A DNA stretch of 64,000 bases from CALGLS01 sp965222105 (lineage in GTDB: Bacteria > Bacteroidota > Bacteroidia > Chitinophagales > Saprospiraceae). A program made the position numbers and the translations under genes. Of the stretch, positions 20,841-30,800 are shown in pieces. The stretch spans positions 1 to 64,000 of the forward strand of contig CBDCTQ010000046.1 in NCBI GenBank assembly GCA_965222105.1, read 5' to 3'. The notes under the pieces were generated by a model. That model saw only the letters and a program-made list of their open reading frames with translations, had not been told where the DNA came from and searched no databases. The stretch's first letter is position 1; each line of letters opens with the position of its first letter.

Positions 20841-21575
20841 TCACAACACCAAATAAACCCCCGCCGCCAACAACCCTCCCACAATCGGCCCCACCACTGG
20901 TATCCAGGCGTACCCCCAATTGCTGTCTCTTTTGGCGCCTAAGGGCAAAAGGGCATGCATGATCCGCGGCCCCAGGTCCCTCGCCGGATTGATGGCATAA
21001 CCGGTAGGGCCACCCAGCGACAAGCCAATGCCCAACACCACCAACGCCACCGGCAAGGCACCGATCGATCCCAATCCGATCTTTACTTCCCGCAATCCGT
21101 CGGCAGTAAGTTCAGGTCCAGCCAAAAATAATACTGCAAACACCAATACAAAAGTGCCAATGACCTCCGTAACGGTGTTCATGACCGCATTGGGAATGGC
21201 CGGGGCATTACAAAAACTGGCCAGCTTGAGGTCCTTGTCCTCTGTCTGGGTATAATGGTCTTTGTAGCTGATCCACACCAGGGTGGCCCCCAAAAAAGCA
21301 CCTAAGAATTGAGCAACGACATAAGGCCCCACATCAGTCCAGGGAAACTCTCCCGCCGCCGCCAGCCCAACACTCACCGCGGGGTTGAGGTGCGCCCCAC
21401 TATACGGCGCCGCCACAAATACTCCCACAAACACCGCTACTCCCCACCCCACCGTAATGGCCAGGAACCCCGACTGGTTACCCTTCGTTTTTGATAACAA
21501 TACGTTTGCAACTACGCCGTTGCCCAACAATATAAGCAACATTGTGCCCACGATCTCCGCAATAAATGGTGTCAT
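20841..21575 (-). CDS. glpF: MIP family glycerol/water channel (GlpF-like)
   Basis: 244 aa with six hydrophobic helices. Both half-helix motifs are intact: SGAHLNPAVS (first NPA) and GYAINPARDLGPR (second). The Asp after the second NPAR is typical of aquaglyceroporins rather than strict aquaporins. AEIVGTMLLILLGNGVVAN opens helix 1 as in GlpF. It conducts glycerol and small polyols across the inner membrane. No glycerol kinase or dehydrogenase gene is adjacent, so substrate preference is inferred from family motifs only. It lies downstream of the giant adhesin gene but is separated from it by a strong terminator. Confidence 0.92.
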   Translation of the reverse strand: MTPFIAEIVGTMLLILLGNGVVANVLLSKTKGNQSGFLAITVGWGVAVFVGVFVAAPYSGAHLNPAVSVGLAAAGEFPWTDVGPYVVAQFLGAFLGATLVWISYKDHYTQTEDKDLKLASFCNAPAIPNAVMNTVTEVIGTFVLVFAVLFLAGPELTADGLREVKIGLGSIGALPVALVVLGIGLSLGGPTGYAINPARDLGPRIMHALLPLGAKRDSNWGYAWIPVVGPIVGGLLAAGVYLVL

Positions 21576-21667
21576 TGATTGGTCGTTTTATTTTTCACCG
21601 CTAAGCTACCATTTTTCAAAACTTTTCCACACAAACCGAAAAAAAATTTGACCCAATTTTACCTCTA

Positions 21668-21713
21668 CCAAAAAACGACGGCTGCCCCGGACACCCCGGA
21701 ACAACCGTCGTTT
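21668..21713 (-). terminator. Rho-independent terminator of the giant adhesin gene
   Basis: The stem AACGACGG/CCGTCGTT (21674-21681 with 21705-21712) is followed on the minus strand by a run of six T. It lies ~100 bases after the stop of the 3425-aa gene and before the GlpF gene. Confidence 0.7.
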
Positions 21714-21751
21714 ATTCTGTATATCGTTTACTGACAACACTTCATATCCTG

Positions 21752-21808
21752 TCCCGAACTAGCTTCGGGATCAGCATAACTTGTCCCGAACTCGTTTCGG
21801 GATCAGCA
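21752..21808. repeat. Two tandem TCCCGAA...TTCGGGA hairpin units
   Basis: Two ~31-bp units (CTGTCCCGAACTAGCTTCGG type) follow each other directly after the giant gene's stop. Each is a perfect small palindrome with arms TCCCGAA/TTCGGGA. The same palindrome occurs inside the diverged element at 48638-48791. REP-like sequence or part of the 3' processing region. Confidence 0.55.
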
Positions 21809-21810
21809 TA

Positions 21811-24800
21811 TCACCTCATCAAAGTAACATCCCCCTTGAGCAGTTCCACCCTGCCATCCAGGTACAACACCTCGGCATGGTAGACAAACACTCCTGGGTT
21901 GAGGAACTCTCCGTTGAACCTCCCATCCCAACCCAACTCGGGGGCGTTGGCAAAAAAGTCGCTCAACTCAAACACTATTTCTCCCCACCGGTTGTAAATC
22001 CGGAAGTGGTTGATCCGCAATACTTCCTGACCCGCATTTATGAAGAACATATCGTTGTGCCCATCTCCATTCGGACTAAAGGCATTGGGGATGAACACAT
22101 CACGGTATTTGCGCACTTGTACCAACAATTCATCCTTGCCAATACACCCGTTTTCATCCACCACCAGGTATTCGTACAGCACCGTCTCGGTCGGATAGAT
22201 CGAACGGATGTCGCAATGGGTACAGGTGTCACTCCAGAACAAGCCCTGTGTCCAGCCGTATTGCTGCAAGCTCGCCGTGTCGCGGTTGATCTGCACGATC
22301 AACTCCGCTTCATCTCCCAGTTGTAACAGCGTGTCTGCCGTCACCAAGGTGCTTATCTCTACCTGCACCGGACCAGGTTCTACTATCTGCGCTTCCAACA
22401 CCTCCTCACAGCCGTTGGCATCCTGTACCACCACTTCGTACATCCCCGCCGTCAGACCCGCAAACAAGCCCACATCTCCAAACGTGCCTCCATTCAAGGA
22501 GTACAAATGCGGCGGCGCTCCTCCGTCTATCTCATCTACTATGATCGCTCCGTCGTTGCCGCCGTGGCAGTCCACATCCTGCGTCGTCGCACTCAATGTT
22601 ATCCCATCCGGCGCTTCCAGGCTAACCACGGATTCTCCACTACAGCCGTTGACATCGGTCACCGTCACCGTGTAGGTGCCCGCTGTCAGATTGTTGGCCG
22701 TCGTTGTGGTCGATCCATCACTCCACTCGTAGCTGTAGGGCGGCACCCCGCCGATCACCTGTGCTGTGGCACTGCCATCATCTGAGGTCGAACAGCTCAC
22801 ATTGAACCCCCCATACTCCGATACCGAGCCTATGCTCACCTGCACCGCATCGGGAGAGGTCACCTCCTCACTCAACGTCGCCATGCAGCCGTTGGCATCC
22901 GTCACTTCTACTGTATAAATCCCCGAAGCCAGACCCTCTGGGTCTTCTTCTGTCGAGCCGTTGTTCCACAGGTAGCTGTACGGGCCCACTCCTCCACTTG
23001 GACTCAAGTCTATTGAACCCTCGGTGGTGTTGCTGCAGTCTGTCTGTGTCGACACCGCCGTCAACTCCAACATCGGAGGTTCATTTATCGTCGTACTCGT
23101 TATTGCTGTACAGCCGTTGGCATCGGTTACCGTCACCGTGTAGGCACCCGCTCCCAATCCCGTTGGGTTCTGTACATCGGCTGCATTGTCCCAGTCAAAA
23201 CTTACATATGGCTCCGTCCCGCCCGTCACTTCCAACACAATGCCCCCATCCTGACCGCCAGAACAATTCACACTGCTACTCGGATTCAATACCACCGCTT
23301 CCAATATTTGTGGTTCGGATACTTCTACTGAATTAACGTAGGTGCAATCATCGTTATCCGTCACCGTTACCATATAAGTTCCTGCCGATAGGCCGCTTAT
23401 GTCTTCTGTCGTTGCTCCCGTGCTCCACTCATAATCAAACGGAGGTATCCCTCCCGTTATCATCAGGTCGATAGCCCCGTCGTTGCCTTCATTACAGCTC
23501 ACATTTGTCAGAACTAACTCCTGCGTCGGCGAGCTCGGCGAACTCACTTCCTGGGAGTAGGTCATCGTGCAATCGTTGACATCTGTTACCGTCACAAGGT
23601 AGCTCCCCGGACCCAGATTCGTCGGGTCTTCGTTTGTATCGCCGTTGCTCCATTCGTAGGTGTACGGCCCGGTGCCCCCGGTCACATCTATTGTTATCGT
23701 GCCGTTGTTTTCATTACACAGCGCATCGGTCGAACTACCCGTTATGCTAATCTGGGTTGGTTCGTCTACCGTAGCATTCGCCGTTATCACACACCCCGTG
23801 GAGTCCGTCACATCTACTGTGTACAACCCTGCTCCTACACCCATCAGGTCTTCTGACGTTGAGCCGTTGCTCCACTGATAGGTAAACGGTGGAGACCCCC
23901 CACTTACTTCCAGATCGATCTGACCCGAAGCCTGGTCAAAGCACAGCGCATCCGTCGGTGTGGCCAAGGCTGACAGCATCGACGGCGTGTTGACGCTTAT
24001 GGGGTATTCCATCGTACAATCATTGCTGTCTGTCACCGTCACCGTGTAGCTGCCTGCTCCCAGGTTCGAGGGGTCTTCTGTGGTAGCTCCATTGCTCCAC
24101 GAATAGCTGTACGGAGCAGTACCACCACTCACCGTCAGATCGATCGAGCCGTTGGTCTCTCCACAAAGCGCATCTTCAGAGGTACCGCTTAGCATTATCG
24201 CCATCGGCTCCCCTATATCCGCTGTCAGTGTCAGGCTGCAGTCGTTGGCATCTGTTACCACCACATTGTAGCTCCCGGCAGTGAGGTTGTCTGCTGTCGG
24301 CGCATCGGGACCGCCCGACGACCAGGCGTAGCTAAAGGGCGGGGTCCCGCCGGATATCGCTGCACTTATCACTCCATCTGCTCCGCCATTGCAGCTCGCA
24401 TCTGATGGTGTCAGGCTCCCACTCAGCACCGTCGGTTCCGTTACCGTAAAGGTCTCTTCCTGTATACAGCCGTTGGCATCTGTCACTTCTACGGTGTAAT
24501 CACCATCTGCCAGGTTTTGGGGGTTTTGATCTGTCGAGGCGTTGCTCCACATATAGCTGTAGGGCTCTGTACCTCCACTCACCACTATGCTGATCGAACC
24601 ATTGGCATCGTCGCAGGTTTCCTCCAATGCATTGCCGCTTATACTTATCGCTGCCGGTTCATTTATGATCGAACTGGAAAACACCGTGCAGCCGTCTGCA
24701 TCTGTCACCGTTACCGTATAGGTCCCGGCAGACAGACCCATGATCGAGGGCGTCGTCTCCAGGTTACTCCACGCATAGTTGAACGGGGGAGTGCCTCCAT

Positions 24801-27800
24801 TTACTGTTACTCCGGCCGTGCCGTTGGCGCCGCCGTTGCAACTCGCATCAGACGAGCTTTCATCCAACTCAAGCCCTGTGGGTGTGCTTACCGTCTCGGT
24901 GTGCTCCGCCGTACACCCGTTGCCGTCTGTCACCACTACTGTAAAATTGCCGATGCCCAGATTCGTAGGGTCTTCTACTGTGATACCCCCTCCCCAGTCG
25001 TAGCTGTAGGGAGCCGTACCACCCACTACCGTCAGGTCGATCGAGCCGTTGTTTTGATTACACAACGCATCCGTCGACGTACTCGACAGCTCCATCGCCG
25101 TGGGTTCGTTTATCGTTTCTGTCAACACTATCGAGCAGTCCGTTGCATCTGTCACTGTTACGGTGTACACTCCCGCTGCTTCATCTATCAGGTCTTCTCC
25201 CGTCCAGCCTGTCGACCAGGTGTAGTCAAAGGGTGCCACTCCTCCACTCACATCCACATCGATTGAGCCGCTGTTGTCGCCGTTGCAATCTGCATCCGTT
25301 GGCGTGGCGCTTAGCGTAAGTGCATTGGGTGTTGTCACTGTTATCTGATAGTCGGCCATGCAACCGTTCAGGTCGCTCACTATTACGTTGTAGGTTCCAG
25401 CCACTATTCCGATCGGGTCTTCTACGTCGGGGGCATTGTCCCAGTCGTAGGTGTAGGGGGCCGTGCCGCCACTCACCGTGATGTCTATTGAGCCGTTGGC
25501 TTCTCCACAGGTCGCTTCTTCTGAAAAGCCGTCTACTGTCATCGCCGGGGGTTCTGTCAACTCCAACTGAACTGCTGCTTCACAGCCGTTGGCATCTGTC
25601 ACTATACCTGTTATCTGACCTGCTGGCAAATTCTGGGGGTCTTCAACCGTCTCCCCATTTGTCCAGCTATAGCTAAATGGGGCCGTACCGCCAGTTACCG
25701 TAAGGTCGATTGACCCATCGCTGCCGCCTTCACAACTGACGTCTACCTGGGTGGCTGAGGCCGTCAGCTCGTTGGGCGTTGTAACCGTCACCAGCAAGGT
25801 CTCTACACAGCCGTTGGCGTCTGTTACCTCTACGGTGTGGTCGCCCGCAGTAAGGCCTGTTGGGTTTTGATCTCCTGAGCCACTGTCCCACGAAAAACTG
25901 TAGGGCATCGTCCCGCCTGTTACTGTCAGTGAGATGGAGCCGTTGGCTTCTCCACAGGTTGCTTCCATAGGGGTGCCGTCGAGCAGCAGCACCTCCGGCT
26001 CCGATACCAATCCACTTGCTACTATCGTACAGCCTGTGTCATCCGTTACCGTCACTTCGTAGGTGTTGGCCACTACACCGGCAAGGTCTTCCGTTGTCGA
26101 TCCATTACTCCACAAATAGGTAAACGGTGCTACTCCTCCACTCACCTCCAGGTCGACTGTTCCTCCTCCATCACCATTGCAGGCTACATCCGTTGCCGTG
26201 GTCAGGGCCGACAGGCCCGTTGGCGTTTCTACTTCTATGGTGTAGGTCGTCGTGCAATCATTGTTATCCGTCACCGTCACCGTGTAGCTGCCGGGCGGAA
26301 GATTGATGGGGTCTGAAACCGGGGGGGCTCCATTGCTCCACGCGTAGCTGTAGGGAGAAGTCCCTCCTACCGTCGAGACAGAGATCGAGCCGTTGGCTTC
26401 TCCACACGTCGCATTGGTCGAGCTGCCGTCTACTGTCATTCCTGTGGGCTGGATCACTTCTATGGACGTCATTTCGGTGCAGCCGTTGGCATCTGTTACC
26501 ACTACTTCGTAGCTGCCTGCCAACAGGTTGGTCGGGTCCTGGATGATCGCACCATTGTCCCAACTGTAGTCAAACGGGGCCGTGCCGCCCGTCACCTCCA
26601 GGTCGATGCTTCCATCTGAGCCTTCAAAACAGGAGGTCATCTCCGAGCTGATGCTCAACTGGATCGCCGCGGGGCTGGTCACTTCCACACTCTGGATCAG
26701 CTCGCAGTCGTTGGCGTCTGTTATCGTCACCAGGTATTCTCCTGCATCCAGGCCCGTGGGGTTGTCCGTCGTATTATTGTTGTTCCAATTGTATTGATAG
26801 GGGGCTGTGCCGCCACTCACTACTATGCTGATCGACCCGTTGGCATCGCCGCAGGTCGCTTCTTCCATCCCAGAGGTCATGCTCAACGCAGGGGGTTGGG
26901 CTATCGTCACACTCGTCGTCACGGAGCAGTCTGTTGCGTCGGTTACGATCACCGTGTAGTCACCTGCTGTGAGGTTGGCGGGGTCTTCCGAGCCACCGGC
27001 GATGCCCCAGTCGTAGTTGAAGGGGTCTACGCCTCCATTTACCGTAAGGTCGATTGAGCCATCGTTGCCTCCAAAACAACTGACGTCTACCTGGGTCGTC
27101 TCTATCGCCAACTCGTTGGGCGTGCTTATCGTGATTTCGTAGATCGCAGTGCAGTCGTTGGCATCCGTTACGATCACCGTGTAGTTGCCCGCTGTCAGGC
27201 CTGTGGGGTTTTGATCCGTCAGGTTGCCTGGCTGCCAGTTGTAGGAGTAGGGGGCCGTGCCGCCCTGCACGCTCAGAGAGATCGTCCCGTTGGATTCCCC
27301 ACACGTCTCGTCGGTGGCGTTGCCGTCAAGCAAGATCGGTTCGGGTTGTTCTACCGTCGCACTCGTCACAAAGGTGCAGCCGCTGCCGTCCGTTACCGTC
27401 ACATTGTACGTCCCCGCCGGAAGGTCGTCCCCTCCTGTGGAGCCGTCGGGGATGGTCGTGTCCCAGACGTAGTCGTAGGGAGTCGTCCCGCCGTTGACCG
27501 TCACTGAAACGGTGCCGTCGGAGGAGCCCGAGCAGCTCGCATCTGTCGATACAGCCTCGGCCTGAAGGCCGCTGGGCGTGTTGACTTCTATGCTGAATGT
27601 CTCGGTGCAGTCGTTGGCATCCGTTACCGTCACCGTGTAGTTGCCTGGGCCCAGATTCGTCGGGTCTTCCGAGGTCGATACGCCCCAGTCGTAGCTGTAG
27701 GGCGTCGTGCCACCGCTTACCGTTATGTTGATCGAGCCGTTATCGTCGCCGCAGGAGGCATCCTGGCTCGTGCCGTCTATGATCAGCGCTGAGGGCGGTT

Positions 27801-30800
27801 GGCTTAGGCTGACGCTTATCGTGGCGCTGCAGCCGTTGCCGTCTGTCACTACCACTTCGCAGTCGCCAGCCTCAAGGCCCGTGGCGGTGGCCGTCCCCTG
27901 GCCGTTGCACCAGGAGTAGGAGTAGTTGCCATCTCCTCCCGTAGCGCTAACCGTGGCCGTGCCATCTGCGGCTTCAAAGCAACTTACATCTTCTGAATCT
28001 ACCGATAGCGACAGCGCATTCGGAGCTGCTATTGTTATCGTTGCTACCTGGGTGCAGCCATTGGCATCTGTTACCATCACCTCGCAGTCTCCTTCGTCAA
28101 GACCTGTGGCGTCGGGGCCCGTTTGGTTGTCGCACCAGGTGTAGCTGTAGGGAGACGTACCCCCACTAGCACTTGCCGTGCCTTCTCCGTCAGCGGAGCC
28201 GGCGCAGCTTACATCCGTCCCGCTCGCACTCAGCGAAAGGGCATTTGGTTCGCTCAACGTTACACTTGCCGTTTCTGTACAGCCGTTGGCATCTGTCACC
28301 GTCACCTGGCAGGCGCCGGCATCAAGGCCCGTGACGATGGCACCGCTGGAGCCGTTGCACCAGTCGTAGTCGTAGGGACCCGTGCCTCCGGTTGCATTCG
28401 CTGTGGCGCTGCCGCTGCCCCCGTTACAGAGCAGGTCTTCTCCGCTTACCGTCACTTCCAGCTCACTGGCTTCCTCGATGTCTACACTCGTCTGGGAGGT
28501 GCAGCCGTTGGCATCAGTGACGATCACCATGCAGGTGCCCACACCCAGGTCGGTGGCCGTAGACGTGTCGTCCCCATTGCACCATTGATAGCTGTAGGGC
28601 GTCGTCCCCCCGCTGGCACTCACCGTGGCGCTGCCGCTGTTGCCACCAGAGCAGGCTATGTCTTGTTGGGTGGTCGTCAAACTCATCGCAACGGGTTCGT
28701 CCAAACTAACGCTCGCAGAAACGGTGCAGCCGTTGTCATCCGTTACCACCACCTCGCAATCGCCCGCTCCCAGACCCGTAGCCGTGGGGGAGGTCTGACC
28801 GTTGCACCATTCATAGGTGTAGGGGCCAGTCCCGCCGCCAGGCGTCGCCGTAGCAGTCCCGTCGCCCCCTCCTTCGCAGCTCACATCTGTGCCGCTTACA
28901 CTCACACTCACCGCATTGGGCGCCGAAATAGTTACACTTGCACTTTGCGTGCAGCCGTTGTCGTCTGTAACCACTACATCGCAGGAGCCAGTCGGTAGGC
29001 CTGTTGCCGTCGATGTGGTTTGATTGTTGCACCACATATATGTATACGGGCCTACTCCGCCACTCGCCGTCACCGTGCCCGTGCCGTTGGAATCCCCATC
29101 GCAGAGTACATCTGTCTGATCGGTCGATAGGCTCATTGACCCGGGCTCGCTCAGCGTCACACTTTCTATCAGACTGCAACCCTCAGCATCTGTTATTGTC
29201 ACAGAGCAGGCGCCCGCGCCAAGGTTCGTAGCCGTGGCACCTGTCTGACCATTGCACCAGTTATACCCATAGGGAGCCGTGCCGCCACTGGGCGTGGCGG
29301 TCGCACTGCCGCTATCTTCCCCATTGCACAACACATCAGTACCCACAAGGGCCGCACTCATCGCACTCGATTCGGTGATCGTTACCGTCTCCGTCATACT
29401 GCAGCCGTTGTCGTCTGTCACTACTACCTGGCAGGGGCCCGCCGTAAGGTTGGTCGCCGTGGCACTCGTCTGGCCATTACACCACGTATAGCTGTAGGGA
29501 GTCGTCCCGCCACTCACCGTCGCCGTGGCACTGCCCGTATCTCCTCCATTGCAGGCTATGTTTTGCTGGGTCGTGCTTATCGTCACAGCAGATGGCTCGC
29601 TCAAATCAATACTGGCGGATATGGTACAGCCGTTGTCGTCCGTTATCACCACCTGGCAGGGGCCGGCACCCAGACCCGTAGCTGTGGAGCCCGTCTGGCC
29701 GTTGCACCAGCTATACGAATAGGGCGCCGTACCACCACTCGGTGTGGCAGTAGCCGTACCGTCGTCCTCGCCCTGGCAAGTCACATCTGTCCCGTCTACA
29801 TTCACACTCACCGCATTGGGCGCTGAAATAGTTACACTTGCACTTTGGGTGCAGCCGTTGTCGTCTGTCACCACCACCTGGCAGGAGCCCGTGGGCAGGC
29901 CGGTAGCTGTCGGCGTGGTTTGATTGTTGCACCACACATAGGAGTACGGCCCTACGCCTCCGCTCGCCGTCACTGTGGCCGTGCCGTTGGAATCCCCATC
30001 GCAGAGCACATCTGTCTGGTCGGTAGATAGGCTCATTGACCCAGGTTCGCTCAACGTCACACTTTCTATCAGACTGCAACCCTCAGCATCTGTTATCGTC
30101 ACAGAGCAGGAACCCGCGCCAAGATTTGTCGCCGTGGCTCCCGTCTGGCCATTACACCAGTTATACCCATAGGGGGCCGTGCCACCACTGGGAGTAGCAG
30201 TGGCACTGCCCGTATTGTCGCCATTGCACAACACATCTGTACCCACAAGGGCCGCAGTCATCGCTCCCGATTCGGAGATGGTTACCGTAGCGGTAGTACT
30301 ACAGCCGTTGTCGTCCGTTACTATTACCTGGCAGGGGCCGGCTATCAGATTGGTTGCTGTGGCACTCGTCTGGCCATTGCACCACGAATAGCTATAGGGA
30401 GTGGTGCCGCCACTGGGGGTTGCCGTGGCGCTACCCGTATTTCCTCCATTGCAGGCTATATTTTGTTGGGTCGTAGTTATCGTCACCGCAGATGGAGCGC
30501 CTATCACGATCGTCTCCACCGTACTGCAACCATTGCCCGTCGCCGTGACCGTGACCGTATACGTCCCATCCGTCAGACCCGTGGCACTGTTGGTGACACT
30601 GACATCGGGATTCCAGTCGTAGGTGAATGGACCAATGCCCCCATTGCTCACCGTTATCGTCGCACTACCATCAGTGTCGCCTGGGCAACTTACATCAGCA
30701 CTCGTCACACTTGTCATCGGTTCTTCGGAGTTGATCGGCACGGTGACGCATATTTCATCAATACAAGCCACGCCGTTTTCCTCCCAGGTAGCTGTCAAAC

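Noticed and set aside
28123..28998. A 291-codon plus-strand frame
   Set aside because: Shadow of the SprB repeats; its own repeats have the same 225-base period.
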